Shown: positions 33,326-42,762 of the stretch, one piece after another
Layout of the letters: each line of letters begins with the position of its first letter
How positions within the stretch are numbered: position 1 is the stretch's first letter
Source of the DNA: Lipingzhangella_A rawalii
Lineage (GTDB): Bacteria; Actinomycetota; Actinomycetes; Streptosporangiales; Streptosporangiaceae
Length of the DNA: 64,000 bases
Direction: 5' to 3'
Assembly: GCF_031628175.1 (NCBI RefSeq)
Contig: NZ_JAVLVT010000001.1
Span: 434,001 to 498,000, forward strand
The notes under the pieces: model-generated
What the model was told of the DNA's origin: nothing
The model's database searches: none
Seen by the model: the letters and a program-made list of their open reading frames with translations, nothing else
Program-made: the position numbers and the translations under genes

Positions 33326-33847
33326 GGGCATCTCCGTTCGTGCCGGCGCGTTCCGAAACTCATTCCCTCGTTCCGCGTTGCGCACGCCTGGCCGAACGGA
33401 CGTGTCTGGGTCATGCGCAGTGCTGGCTGGACGGATACACAGCCCCGGTAAGCGTGCCGGGGGCTACGGCCCACGGGTAACGCCCGGGGGTCAGAGCCGG
33501 GCCGGAACGCGCGGCAGGTTCCTCGCGTCGCCGGTGGGTGCGGGAACCGACACCCGGGCGCGCCGGTCTGTTGGCCAGGGTGACCGGCACGCGGGCCGAG
33601 GTCGGCACACCGAGCTGTGCGGTCGACACGATGGTGCACGGTCCCCGGCCAGCGGCGGAGCAACGGCGGCCGCAGCTGTGTGGCCACGGTGAGCGCGTCT
33701 GCACCAGGTTCGGCAACGGGGCACCAGGTACGACACCCCAATTTAATAACACGTGTTGTGTGAATGGGGGGCGTGACCTATCGTCAGGGTCGTTTCCACG
33801 AAAGTACGCACGACCACCCGGAGGCGGGGTAGGGAGGCTGAAGGGCG
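33326..33847. other. Intergenic region with an AACACGTGTT palindrome
   Basis: No credible gene is seen in these 522 bases; open frames here lack domain similarity and sensible starts. Near the right end the GC drops (33740-33770) around the 10-bp palindrome AACACGTGTT at 33748-33757, about 90 bp before the MBL-fold gene. It may be the promoter and operator of the downstream MBL/TetR pair. Confidence 0.45.
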
Positions 33848-34783
33848 ATGGATACGCCGACCGCGGGTTACACGGTGGTGGAGTACGGTGGGGTCAGTGC
33901 CATCGAGGGCGCGGACCGCAGCGCCTACCCCTACGGGCGGTCGTTGCTGGTGCGTGGCCGTGACTCCTCGCTGGTCGTCGACCCGTCCCTGTCACTCGCC
34001 GACGGCGGCCCGCCCGCGGACGTGGTCGCGGTGAGCCACGCCCACGAGGACCACATCGCGGGATTGCGCAGCTATGACGTCCCGGTCCATGTCCACGAGC
34101 GCGATCTCGAGGCACTGCGCTCCCGCGAGACTCTCATCGCCGGTTTCGGGCTCCCGCCCGAGGCGGCTGCGGAGGCCGAGACGGTGCTCCGGGACCAGTT
34201 TCACGTGGCCGGACGCCCTGATGCGCTCGGATTTACCGATGGCGCCGTGTTCGACCTGGGTGGGCGCACCGTGACGGCCGTCCACCTGCCCGGTCATACC
34301 GCGGGCCACAGCGGTTTCCTGATCGAGCCCGATGGCTTCTTCTTCATCGCCGATATCGACCTGACCTCGTTCGGCCCGTACTACGGCGACGTTGACAGCA
34401 GCCTCGCGGATTTCGATGCATCACTACACCGTTGCCGCGAGATCGAGGCCCGGTGGTACGGCACCGCCCACCAGAAGGGCGTGATCGACGGCCCCGCGGA
34501 GTTCCGGCGCCGGCTCGACGCCTACGCTGACGTGGTGCAGCAACGGGACGCCACACTGCTGGACTTTCTCCGTGAGCCGCGGACCCTCCGGCAGATCGCA
34601 GAACACCGGCTGGTCTACCGTGCCCATGTGCGGGGATCGCACGTGGAGCTGGTGGAGCAACGCACTGCCACTCAGCACCTGGAGAGGCTTCGGAGGGAAG
34701 GCCGGATCACCGAGGTCGAGCAGGGGCTGTTCCGTGCGGTCCCGGGACACCGGGATCCACGCACCGCCGCGCCCCCGATCTAA
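33848..34783 (+). CDS. Metallo-beta-lactamase-fold hydrolase
   Basis: A 311-residue MBL-superfamily protein. The zinc motif is SHAHEDHIAGL (HxHxDH); further ligands are expected in HLPGHTAGHSGFL and FFIADIDL. The C-terminal 90 residues (FLREPRTLRQIAEHRLVYRA, then winged-helix-like ATQHLERLRREGRITEVEQG) match the helical cap of LACTB2-type proteins. The substrate could be a thioester, lactone or nucleic acid. It is cytoplasmic, with no signal peptide. It is followed after 34 bp by a TetR gene, probably in the same operon. Confidence 0.85.
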   Translation: MDTPTAGYTVVEYGGVSAIEGADRSAYPYGRSLLVRGRDSSLVVDPSLSLADGGPPADVVAVSHAHEDHIAGLRSYDVPVHVHERDLEALRSRETLIAGFGLPPEAAAEAETVLRDQFHVAGRPDALGFTDGAVFDLGGRTVTAVHLPGHTAGHSGFLIEPDGFFFIADIDLTSFGPYYGDVDSSLADFDASLHRCREIEARWYGTAHQKGVIDGPAEFRRRLDAYADVVQQRDATLLDFLREPRTLRQIAEHRLVYRAHVRGSHVELVEQRTATQHLERLRREGRITEVEQGLFRAVPGHRDPRTAAPPI

Positions 34784-34817
34784 CCCGCCCACGTGTCCGT
34801 CGCGCCCTGGGACCGCC

Positions 34818-35480
34818 ATGACCCATCCGAATAACCGCAATCCCCCCTCCACCACCGCGGGTGCGCCGCGCGGCCGCCCGGCCGGGGACCACACTGCCAA
34901 ACGGGTCGAGCTGCTCCGCGCGGCCACATCGGTGATCGCGGAGAACGGCTACGCCAACGCGTCCCTACGCGCCGTGGCCCAGAAGGCCGGATGCACAACC
35001 GGGGCGGTCACCTACTACTTCGCCAGTAGGCAGGAGCTGGTCATCGCCGTGGCCGAGCACCATTTCGACTCCTTCGACGCGATGCTTGCCGACGTGCGCG
35101 ACCAGACCGATATCCGGACACTTGTCGAGCGGTGGCTGTCCCACACCACCGACGACCCCGAATTCTGGCCGGTGATGTCCCAGCTGCTGGTCCACGCGCG
35201 CTACGCCCCGACCCTCGCCCGCGTCATCGAGCGGCGCTACACACACTTCCGGACCGTCTACACCGAGCTCCTCGCAACGGGGCAGGAGCAGGGCACCGTA
35301 CGCGACGACATTCCCGCCGACCTGCTGGCTGACCAACTCGCGGCAATGGGTGACGGCTGGATGATTATGGCGCCGTTCGAGCCCGCTCGGTTCAGCCCAT
35401 CTCGCATCCGCGCCCTCGTCGAGGCAGCCCTCACCCTGATCACCCCACCGCCCTGCCCAGCTCACGGTCCCCAGCCGTGA
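34818..35480 (+). CDS. TetR-family regulator
   Basis: A 220-residue regulator. After a Pro-rich N-terminal arm the HTH reads AATSVIAENGYANASLRAVA then QKAGCTTGAVTYYFASRQEL, typical TetR_N. The C-terminal ligand domain (PEFWPVMSQLLVHARYAPTL) is of the TetR_C_6/BetI-like kind. It lies 34 bp after the MBL-fold gene and likely controls that operon, perhaps through AACACGTGTT at 33748-33757. Confidence 0.85.
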   Translation: MTHPNNRNPPSTTAGAPRGRPAGDHTAKRVELLRAATSVIAENGYANASLRAVAQKAGCTTGAVTYYFASRQELVIAVAEHHFDSFDAMLADVRDQTDIRTLVERWLSHTTDDPEFWPVMSQLLVHARYAPTLARVIERRYTHFRTVYTELLATGQEQGTVRDDIPADLLADQLAAMGDGWMIMAPFEPARFSPSRIRALVEAALTLITPPPCPAHGPQP

Positions 35481-35663
35481 CCCGACAACCATCCGGACCC
35501 GCGCCTGCGGAAGGACCGCCGCCCCCGACGCACCGGTGTGGCCGGGACAGACAGCCAGGGCCACGTCGTGGCGAGGGGGCGCAGGTGCTCCCACTCGGTC
35601 GCGCCAGGGAGTACGGGAGCAACGTTCGGGACGCACCGGGCGATGCCGACACCACGGGGCCGG

Positions 35664-36266
35664 TTAGGGGTCCATCAGCTCGCTGAGTACGGCCAACCGT
35701 TCGCGCCAGCGCGTTTTACTGTGCGCGGCAGCCGCAGCGTCAGCCAGCCGTTCCTGTTCGACCGACACCTGGCAGCGGGACGGCCCCTTGGCGGTGATCC
35801 CCACCACCAACCGGCTGCTGTCCTCGACCACATCGGCGCGGAAGTTGCGCGGGGCAGACTCCCGACGCACCGACAGAGACACGTCAGGCAGCCACCGCTG
35901 ACGCAGCTGCGGATCGGCGAATGCAGCGAAAGCCAGCTCGGCAGGAACGTTCAGGGTGCGCGACGCTGTGGCCGAGAAGGTCCCGTCCCTGCGCTGTCCG
36001 GGAGCCCGAATCCCGCGGTCCTGCTCGTAGGCCACCGTGAGGGTCTGGGCCCACCAGCCGGGGACCTGGTGGTGTTCGGTGAGCCACCGTGCGATCTCGG
36101 CATGGCTCCGGGACAGCGCCCCCCACGCGTCCAGAAGCGCGAACCATTCCTCGCGGGGCCGCCCCGTGGTGCGTCGTATGGTCTCCGCGGAGTACCGCAC
36201 CGCACCGACCTCGCTGGTGGGAGGGCCGTCGTCCGGCGGGGACGGGTCCGGGGAATTCGTCGACAT
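35664..36266 (-). CDS. SRPBCC/DUF4287-type protein
   Basis: A 200-residue protein with two parts. The N-terminal 85 residues (YSAETIRRTTGRPREEWFAL then HAEIARWLTEHHQVPGWWAQ) match DUF4287. The C-terminal part (TASRTLNVPAELAFAAFADP; WRERLAVLSELM) looks like a polyketide-cyclase/AHSA1 START-like domain. Function is unknown; such proteins bind hydrophobic ligands. ATG 36266 follows AAAGGGGCC; a longer frame begins at 36293. It is divergent from the AlkZ-like gene. Confidence 0.75.
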   Translation of the reverse strand: MSTNSPDPSPPDDGPPTSEVGAVRYSAETIRRTTGRPREEWFALLDAWGALSRSHAEIARWLTEHHQVPGWWAQTLTVAYEQDRGIRAPGQRRDGTFSATASRTLNVPAELAFAAFADPQLRQRWLPDVSLSVRRESAPRNFRADVVEDSSRLVVGITAKGPSRCQVSVEQERLADAAAAAHSKTRWRERLAVLSELMDP

Positions 36267-36428
36267 GTGCTGCTGGCCCCTTTCGCTGTGCATGGTCAGC
36301 GCCCGATCCGGGGCGTATCACTGCGTCACCCGGATATGTTCCCTGGACCGGTCCCCATATCCGGATCCGTGCCCGAGGCGATGGCCGGGCCAGCCCCCAA
36401 GGTCACCCGTGCGCGATAGCCTGCCCGC

Positions 36429-37496
36429 ATGAGCGATCTGCGAGAGCTCGCCCGGTTGCGGTGCGTCGCCCAGCTGCTGGCCGGGCAGCGAGCAGAGACA
36501 CCGGCAGCCGCAGTGGCCTGGCTTACCGCGGCCCAGGGTCAGGACTATGCCGGTGCGCTCACCTCGATCGCCCTGCGTACCCGCACCGGAACTCGAGCTG
36601 CGGTCGAGCAGGCCCTGGACGCAGGCGAGATCGTGCGCTCCTGGCCCATGCGCGGCACCCTGCATCTGGTGTGCGCGGCCGACCTGGGGTGGATGCTGGA
36701 GGTACTGACCCCACGCGTCCTGGCGGCCAGCGCACGACGCCGTTCCCAGCTGGGGGTGGACGAGTCCACCATTGAGCGGGCCCGGACGATCGCGGTCACC
36801 GAGCTGGCCGCGCACGGCCGGCTCTCCCGCAGTCAGCTGCTGGCCCGGTGGGAAGAGGCAGGAATCGCCACCGCCGGCGGTCGGGGCTACCACTTGATCA
36901 CCTATTTGAGTATGACCGGACTCCTGTGCTTTGGTCCGACCCGCGACGGGGAGCAACAGCTCGTCCTCGTCGCGGAGTGGATTCCCCAGCCGCGCACCGT
37001 GGAGCGGGAGGAGGCCCTGGGGGAGCTCGCGTTGCGTTACTTCCGCAGTCACGGCCCGGCCACCTTCCAGGACTTCGCCCGCTGGGCGCAGCTCACCGCG
37101 ACCGACGCCCGAACCGGCGTGGCGCGGGTCGACGGCGAGCTGACCCGCCTGTACGTGCACGACACCGAGTACCTCCTCGATCCGGCCATACCGCAGCGGC
37201 TGGAGCAGTGCCGAGGCGAGATCGACGACGTGCTGCTACTTCCCGGATTCGACGAGTTCGTGTTGGGTTATGCCAACCGTGCGGCCGTGCTCCCCTCCGC
37301 GTTCGCGGACCGAATCGTTCCCGGCGGCAACGGGGTATTCCGGCCGACCGTGGTCCGCGACGGTCAGATCGTGGGGACGTGGCGCCATGTCGGCACGGCC
37401 TCGGCCCGCAGAATCGAAGCCACCGCGTTCACCGAGTTCGCGACGCAGGACCAGGCCCGAATCGCCGAGGTGTATGCGGCCCTGCCGCACCAGTAG
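36429..37496 (+). CDS. AlkZ-like winged-helix DNA glycosylase family protein
   Basis: A 355-residue member of the HTH_42 family. Founding members (AlkZ, YcaQ) unhook crosslinks or remove alkylated bases in antibiotic-producing actinomycetes. The catalytic QxQ-type motif is visible near residues 36-39 as AAQGQDYAG, and the conserved MRGTLHLV as SWPMRGTLHLVCAADL. The C-terminal GFDEFVLGYANRA is also diagnostic. Many family members are of unproven function. It starts with ATG after a GC-rich leader. It has no obvious operon partner. Confidence 0.8.
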   Translation: MSDLRELARLRCVAQLLAGQRAETPAAAVAWLTAAQGQDYAGALTSIALRTRTGTRAAVEQALDAGEIVRSWPMRGTLHLVCAADLGWMLEVLTPRVLAASARRRSQLGVDESTIERARTIAVTELAAHGRLSRSQLLARWEEAGIATAGGRGYHLITYLSMTGLLCFGPTRDGEQQLVLVAEWIPQPRTVEREEALGELALRYFRSHGPATFQDFARWAQLTATDARTGVARVDGELTRLYVHDTEYLLDPAIPQRLEQCRGEIDDVLLLPGFDEFVLGYANRAAVLPSAFADRIVPGGNGVFRPTVVRDGQIVGTWRHVGTASARRIEATAFTEFATQDQARIAEVYAALPHQ

Positions 37497-37567
37497 GCCC
37501 CAGGGAGTGTGGTCCGCCGGGGCGGGCGGTGTGGCAGGGCGCGAGCGTCTGCGCTGACGGCGCCGAC

Positions 37568-38029
37568 TCAGTCGTCGTGGTCCACCTCGACCTGCGGGGT
37601 GTCGTCCACACAGGTCACGTCATACTCGTAGGATTCGGTGTCGCTTTCGAATTCGATCTCGGCGTCATCCTCGGGTCCCGCGTCCACATCGTCGACGTGG
37701 AAGTCCTCGTCTGGAACCCACCAGACCAGTTCGGCCAGACCGTCGGCGCATCGGGCGAGGAACGTGCCGCCGCCCTGCTCCACCAACTCTTCGGTGTCGG
37801 TCACGTCGACGTCGTCGGGGACGCTGGACAGCTCGCCCCGGGCCTCCTCCTCGGCTTCGATCTCGCCGTTGGCTTCCTGGTCTTCTTCCTCAGCCGGGGC
37901 ATCCGGAGTCTCTTCCTCGGCCGGGTCGTCATCGGTGAGGTCGTCGCAGGCCGGCAGCAGGAACATCGCCGTTGCCGCGGCAAGTGTCAGGGTGAGTGTG
38001 CGCGGGCTGGGCGCCGGTGCGTGGGGCAT
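37568..38029 (-). CDS. Acidic secreted lipoprotein, function unknown
   Basis: A 153-residue protein with a lipoprotein signal peptide: a basic/Pro N-terminus, hydrophobic LTLTLAAATAMFLLPAC with the lipobox Cys at about residue 28, then an Asp/Glu-rich linker. The mature part (FLARCADGLAELVWWVPDED ... YEYDVTCVDDTPQVEVDHDD) is strongly acidic with two Cys that may pair. It is probably anchored to the outer face of the membrane. GGAGG precedes the ATG. I do not recognise the family. Confidence 0.72.
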   Translation of the reverse strand: MPHAPAPSPRTLTLTLAAATAMFLLPACDDLTDDDPAEEETPDAPAEEEDQEANGEIEAEEEARGELSSVPDDVDVTDTEELVEQGGGTFLARCADGLAELVWWVPDEDFHVDDVDAGPEDDAEIEFESDTESYEYDVTCVDDTPQVEVDHDD

Positions 38030-38555
38030 GGTCGCGAACCTCCGTGTTTCCCATCCTCGGCTATGACTCTGTGTGTTCGTTCCGCTCCAGGATTGTGTGA
38101 AGGGTCGCGCCGCTCCACCTGACACGCGGCTGACCGGAAAGGTTCCGGTTCCCCTGCACGGGGTGGTCCGGTGTGTTCGGCCGCCTCGGCCACCCGCGGT
38201 GCCTGGTGCTGCGGGTGGCCGGAATCGTCGTCGCAGCCAGGCCGCACGTTCTGTGCGGGATGGGGGCGGGGACGCTGGTGCGGGGATCATGTCGACAGTC
38301 CGGTCTCCACGACGGTCACGGCCGGGTGGTGGAGCCGTCCCGGCGGCGGGGCACCGAACAGCCGACACGCGCCGGCACCCGGGGGACGACTACGTGTGCG
38401 GGCCGAACATGTGACCGGACGCCCGACCGAGCCGGTCTCCTCCTCTCGGGGGAGGTCCGCGGGACCGTCGTGGTGAGGGCGCGGGTTCCGCGTCGACACC
38501 GGTCACCGACCACCCGACGACCTCATCGCTGGGGGTCAGGGCGCCGTTCGTGGGG
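38030..38555. other. Gene-free GC-rich interval
   Basis: Open frames are present on both strands, but none has a ribosome-binding site or recognisable domain, and they overlap each other in several frames, as expected by chance at this GC. No repeat or RNA gene is evident. It lies between a lipoprotein gene and a truncated regulator fragment and may be decayed sequence. Confidence 0.4.
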
Positions 38556-38784
38556 CTAGTCCGTCGTTTCGGTAAAGGTGTGCTGCCGGGTCGTCCAGGA
38601 GGCGAGGATGCGCAGCCGCTCGTGGCTGGGGCTGTCGGCCTCGGCGGTCCAGGTGATGAGCTGCTGGTCCGGGTCGGTTGCACAGGTCGGCGTGTCCCAG
38701 TCGAGAGTGAGCTCGCCGACGACGGGATGGTGCATTGTTTTGGTGCCGATGCGCTGACCGGCGAGGTGGTGGGCCACGGCTATC
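38556..38784 (-). pseudogene. C-terminal fragment of an MmyB-like XRE regulator
   Basis: The translation HHPVVGELTLDWDTPTCATD then PDQQLITWTAEADSPSHERL and RILASW is the last 60-70 residues of the MmyB-like ligand-binding domain found in XRE regulators of about 280 residues. The upstream HTH and most of the sensor domain are missing and no start is credible, so this is a truncated remnant. Confidence 0.65.
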
Positions 38785-38903
38785 CCGGAGTGTCTGCCAC
38801 AGTGCACCCTGCCATGTTCGCCAGACCGTCCGGTGCGTCGACGCGATCGGATAGCACGACACGCAGCGGACCGCGCGTGCCCGTGCCGGCGGACCCGTGT
38901 CCG

Positions 38904-39329
38904 TTACTCCGGGCGGGGCGGACGTCGGTTCCGTTTGATGTCGGCGCGGGTGCGCTTGTCGTGCAGCCTTCGTTGGCGCGCTCCCCGGGATGGGCGGCTG
39001 CGGCGCCGCGGTGTGGGTATCGCCAACGCCGCCGCCACCCTGGTCCGGAGCCGCTGGAGGACGTCCTGGCGATTGCGGTGCTGGGATCGGTGCCGCGATC
39101 CCTGGATGCGAAGTATCCCCTCCGTGGTCAGTTGGGACGACAACCGTTCGAGGAGACGCCGGCGCTGGTCTGGAGTGAGAGCTGCCGACTCGGCAATATT
39201 CCAGCGCAGCTCCACTTTGGACGAGGTCGTATTCACATGCTGCCCGCCTGGCCCACCGGAGCGCGCCGTGCGCCACTCCAGCTCGGCGTCGTTCAGAACA
39301 ACTCCGTGCGCCAGGTAAATCCTGGTCAT
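38904..39329 (-). CDS. arfB: Alternative ribosome-rescue factor ArfB (YaeJ/ICT1 family)
   Basis: A 141-residue peptidyl-tRNA hydrolase that rescues stalled ribosomes. The catalytic GGQ is in ARSGGPGGQHVNTTSSKVEL, and the basic C-terminal tail (SRPSRGARQRRLHDKRTRAD, then IKRNRRPP) that enters the empty mRNA channel is present. ATG 39329 has GGGAGGG upstream; the longer frame to 39401 was rejected. The length is normal for the family. The gene stands alone. Confidence 0.9.
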   Translation of the reverse strand: MTRIYLAHGVVLNDAELEWRTARSGGPGGQHVNTTSSKVELRWNIAESAALTPDQRRRLLERLSSQLTTEGILRIQGSRHRSQHRNRQDVLQRLRTRVAAALAIPTPRRRSRPSRGARQRRLHDKRTRADIKRNRRPPRPE

Positions 39330-39482
39330 CAAACCCTCCCGGGGCCAGTCATGGGGGAGCCGAATCGTGGTGCACCCGCCCCCAGTGTGAACTTCCAGCA
39401 CAATCGGCCCACCAGGACCAGGGAGGTGTGTACGGCCACCGTCGACGTCCCCGCGCCGAATGCCCAGACGTGCTGGTGCTCA

Positions 39483-40595
39483 TCACCGGTGCTGGGGAGT
39501 AGGGGCCGCACGCTGTCGGCGGCGACGCAGCTCGTGCGTGAGGTGCATCAGCAGTCCCAGGCCGATGATGGGGATGACGAATCCCAGCATTGCCACACTG
39601 AAGGGCTCCACCGCGTCGTTGCTGGTCGCCTGCAACACCAGGTAGGCGAGGTAGGCGGCGTAGCAGGCGAGGAGGAGTGCCCCCTCCCAGCGGACCACGG
39701 CCATCCCGGTGATGGCCAAGGGCAGGAGCATCACGGCGACGGCGAGCATGACCGGTAGGTCGAAATGCAGGGCTGAGACCGGGACGGACACCCCTTCGGG
39801 GCTGATGAGCGCCGTCAGACCAAGGACCGTCCCAATGTTGAAGGCGTTGCTGCCCACGATGTTGCCCACCGCGATGTCACGTTCCCCACGCGCCACCGCG
39901 ACCAGGCTGGCCACCAGCTCCGGCAGCGACGTGCCGATGGCCACCACGGTTAACCCGACGACCAGGTCGCTGACCCCAAGCGCGGTGGCGATGTCGCTCG
40001 CCGCATCCACCAGTAGGCGTGCCCCGGCCACGAGCATGACCGCCCCCAGGATCACCAGCAGCAGGTCGACCATCGCCCGGCGTACCCGCGAGGTGGAAGG
40101 TGGCGCCGCACCGGTGCCACTGTCCGAATCGATACGTACGCCCTGTCGGCGGGCCATGACCACGGTCGTGGTGACGTAGGCGAGCAGGGCGGCGAACAGG
40201 AGGGCACCGTCGGTGCGGCTGAGTGTTCCGTCCAGTGCGAGGAGCAGCACCGCCACGGACAGCACCACCATCACCGGGATGTCGGCGCGGATGATCTGGG
40301 ATTTGACCTGGAGCGGCACCACCAGCGCACACAGGCCGAGCACCAGCAGAATATTCGCAATGTTGCTGCCGACAACGTTGCCGATGGCCAGCCCCGGATA
40401 GCCGCTCAGTGTCGCCCCGGTCGTCACTGCCAGTTCGGGGGCCGAGGTGGCAAAGGAGACCACGGTCAGCCCCACAACCAGCGCCGACATCCCGATGGTG
40501 CGGGCCAGGGAGCTGGCACCACGGACCAGCGACTCTCCTCCGGCGATGAGCAGCCCCAGCCCTGCCAACAGGGCGAGAATCGTGAGCCAGCTCAC
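39483..40595 (-). CDS. Calcium/sodium antiporter of the CaCA family (YrbG-like)
   Basis: A 370-residue membrane protein with about ten helices in two homologous halves. The alpha-repeats are visible as LVVGLTVVSFATSAPELAVT with GNVVGSNIANILLVLG, and LVVGLTVVAIGTSLPELVAS with GNIVGSNAFNIGTVLG. The acidic cation-binding residues (the Glu in APELAV and LPELVA) are conserved. The loop near residues 150-170 is polar. The GTG start at 40595 begins directly with helix 1. The leader holds a possible hairpin at 40675-40702 (GGCTCCCT / AGGGAGCC). Confidence 0.9.
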   Translation of the reverse strand: MSWLTILALLAGLGLLIAGGESLVRGASSLARTIGMSALVVGLTVVSFATSAPELAVTTGATLSGYPGLAIGNVVGSNIANILLVLGLCALVVPLQVKSQIIRADIPVMVVLSVAVLLLALDGTLSRTDGALLFAALLAYVTTTVVMARRQGVRIDSDSGTGAAPPSTSRVRRAMVDLLLVILGAVMLVAGARLLVDAASDIATALGVSDLVVGLTVVAIGTSLPELVASLVAVARGERDIAVGNIVGSNAFNIGTVLGLTALISPEGVSVPVSALHFDLPVMLAVAVMLLPLAITGMAVVRWEGALLLACYAAYLAYLVLQATSNDAVEPFSVAMLGFVIPIIGLGLLMHLTHELRRRRQRAAPTPQHR

Positions 40596-41586
40596 CGGTC
40601 CGCCACGGCGTCAGCGCCGCCCCGTACTCCATCGCTGCTGCGGTGTGGATTCGATGTGGTGTGTCTGGACACTGGGCTCCCTTCCTCGCCAGCCAGGGAG
40701 CCTAGTAGGTCCCCCAGGGTGCTGTCCCTGCGGGCACGCATCATCCGCATCATCGCCGACCAGCGGATCCGGCGTCACGCCATGCCCAGGTGGTGCGCTG
40801 TGCTGTGGGGCACAGGTGCTGGTGGCGAGGTGTGTGCCACGCGGTGCCGCTCCGGCGACCCGGCGTGCCCGCAGTGGGGAGTCGGTCATCCCACGGTGTT
40901 CGCGGTCGCCCACCTCGTTGGGGGCCTCACGAGTGGCAGGACGTGCCCGTCATCGTTCTCGTGTGTAGCGATTTCGGGGATTGGTCCGCGTGGTTCTCCA
41001 TGGATTCTCGTCGGCGTTGGCCCGTGACGGACCGGACCATACGGTCCAGGCGCCGCACCGGTCGCTCAGGTCACGGCCCTCCCGCCAGCTCCGCCGCTGG
41101 AGTTGCGGCCGGGTCATGTGTTCGGTCGATGTGACCGGCCGTCCTCCCCAGACCGGGCAGGGGGTCGCGGGCCGGGGGCCAGGGGCCGACCGGAGCCCCG
41201 AGGCGTTACCGCGCCTCAGACGCGAGCGCGCAGTGCGTGGTCCGGGCCGGTGCCCCTGCGGGCTGACATGGCTCGTCCCCCGCAGGCGGCGATGGGCGGT
41301 GCTCCACTGGTGGCTGCCCCCATGCCGACCTCATGAATACGTAGCGTTTGAAACGTTATGTAATAACGTTATATACGTATTGCGAGACTCGAGATGCACC
41401 CGCGCCGGTCGAATCCTGGGGTCCGATAAGTGGGCCTTATCGGACGTCAGGACAGGCCAGGAGTCCGAGGTGGCAGGGATTCCGTGCGTGGGGGTGCAAC
41501 GAAACCCAGGGATAACGAGAAAGTCACGGAGAATGCCCCCCCGGTAGGGGGTACGGCGAGGAAACGAGCCGTAGCGCCGCGGGCCC
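40596..41586. other. Long gene-free interval (990 bp)
   Basis: Six-frame reading gives only short frames without domain similarity. The left part is the leader of the antiporter gene, with hairpin arms at 40675-40682 and 40695-40702. The right part around 41330-41385 is sharply AT-rich and palindromic (next entry). I see no tRNA and no recognisable insertion sequence. It may be decayed or carry regulatory RNA. Confidence 0.4.
41337..41380. promoter_or_regulatory. AT-rich nested palindromes
   Basis: AACGTTAT-GTA-ATAACGTT (41352-41370) is a perfect 8-bp inverted repeat, and AACGTTAT also recurs as a direct repeat at 41365-41372. Outer copies of ATACGTA (41337-41343) and TACGTAT (41374-41380) flank it. 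The composition is far from the surroundings. It resembles an operator cluster or a recombination site, but no adjacent regulator or integrase gene is present. Confidence 0.45.
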
Positions 41587-42153
41587 CTATCGGGAAGGCA
41601 GCTCCCTTGCCAGCTCCTCGAACTCCAGGTCGCCGCGCTTGGGGATCCCGAGGCGGGTGTCACCGTAGGGAAACGGCTGACGCCTACCCGTACGGCGGTA
41701 GCCACGCCGTTCGTACCAGGAAATGAGGTCATCCCGCTGCCGAAGCACGGTCATCACCATCCGAGTGCAGCCCCATTTCTGGACCACCCGCCGCTCTGCC
41801 TCGGCGAGCATCTGGCGACCGAGACCGTGTCCCTGCATCCCGGGCGACACGCAGAACATACCGAAATAGGCCGTGTCATCACTCAGCTGGCGCAGCTCGC
41901 AGCAGGACCGCAGCGCGCCGGCCTGCTCGGCGAGCAGCAGCACCGTGTCCGGTCGCTGGAGGAGTTCCACGATGCTGTCACAATCGACGCGTTGCCCACC
42001 GAGAAGATCCGCCTCGGTGGTCCAGCCCCGACGCGACGTCTCCCCCCGGTAGGCACTGTTGACCAGAGTGACCAGGGCAGCCGCATCGGCTGCCCCCGCC
42101 AGACGATAGGCGCCATCGCCCGCCCCCGGACGGGACTTCCGAGTATCGACCAT
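41587..42153 (-). CDS. GNAT-family N-acetyltransferase
   Basis: A 188-residue acetyl-CoA-dependent acetyltransferase. The acetyl-CoA loop is SPGMQGHGLGRQMLAEAERR and the preceding strand is DTAYFGMFCV. The C-terminal SWYERRGYRRTGRRQPFPYG is typical. The substrate amine is unknown. The first 15 residues are polar, and the domain starts at YRLAGAADAAALV, so a later start is possible. It is upstream of nothing on its strand and follows the VOC gene at 42237 with 83 bp spacing. Confidence 0.83.
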   Translation of the reverse strand: MVDTRKSRPGAGDGAYRLAGAADAAALVTLVNSAYRGETSRRGWTTEADLLGGQRVDCDSIVELLQRPDTVLLLAEQAGALRSCCELRQLSDDTAYFGMFCVSPGMQGHGLGRQMLAEAERRVVQKWGCTRMVMTVLRQRDDLISWYERRGYRRTGRRQPFPYGDTRLGIPKRGDLEFEELARELPSR

Positions 42154-42236
42154 CCTTGGCCTCCGAGCACCCAGCCGAGGACGCGGGGCCCCTGCACCCT
42201 GCGGGATGCGTGGTCCGCAGCGTCCGAAGAGTTCCG

Positions 42237-42611
42237 TCAGATCGGGGCGATGCGCGCCTTGAGTAGGCAGAACTCATTGCCTTCGGGATCGGCGAGGACG
42301 TGCCAGGGCTCCAGCCCGGTCTGACCGATATCGACACGGTGGGCCCCCGCAGCCAGGAGACGTTCCAACTCGGCCTGCTGATCCTGGTCGGTGGCGCTGA
42401 CGTCGATATGGAGCCGGAGCGTGCCGTTCTGCCCATCGGTGCGACTGAGAACCATTGTCGGTTGTGGACCGCCGAAGCCGGAACGTGGCCCGATCTCGAT
42501 GTCCTCATCGTCCCGATCGAGCACGACAAAATCCAGGACCTCGCACCAGAACTTCGCCAACCTTTCCGGGTCGCGGCATCCAAGCACGAGCTCACTGATC
42601 CGGCAGGCCAT
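42237..42611 (-). CDS. Single-domain VOC protein
   Basis: A 124-residue glyoxalase-like protein (MACRISELVLGCRDPERLAK; LRLHIDVSATDQDQQAELER; EPWHVLADPEGNEFCLLKAR). It is half the size of the two-domain VOC protein at 10096 and probably works as a dimer. ATG 42611 lies at the natural domain start, with AGGG upstream; the GTG at 42617 is an alternative. It may bind or detoxify a small molecule. It is divergent from the transporter at 42859. Confidence 0.83.
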   Translation of the reverse strand: MACRISELVLGCRDPERLAKFWCEVLDFVVLDRDDEDIEIGPRSGFGGPQPTMVLSRTDGQNGTLRLHIDVSATDQDQQAELERLLAAGAHRVDIGQTGLEPWHVLADPEGNEFCLLKARIAPI

Positions 42612-42762
42612 GGACACACCCTACTCTCCATCGAGGCTCGGGGGCCGCACGCGCAGCGCGTTGCTAACCCGAGGCGCACCTGCCGCGACCGTACTAGGCC
42701 CAGCGGGTACCGCGGAACGAATTCTTCCGACGCAGCGCCGGCCTCGGGCCACTGCTCCACCA

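Noticed and set aside
41430..41726. 98-codon plus-strand frame overlapping the GNAT gene end
   Set aside because: It overlaps the antisense GNAT coding region, is rich in Arg/Gly/Pro and has no domain or start signal.
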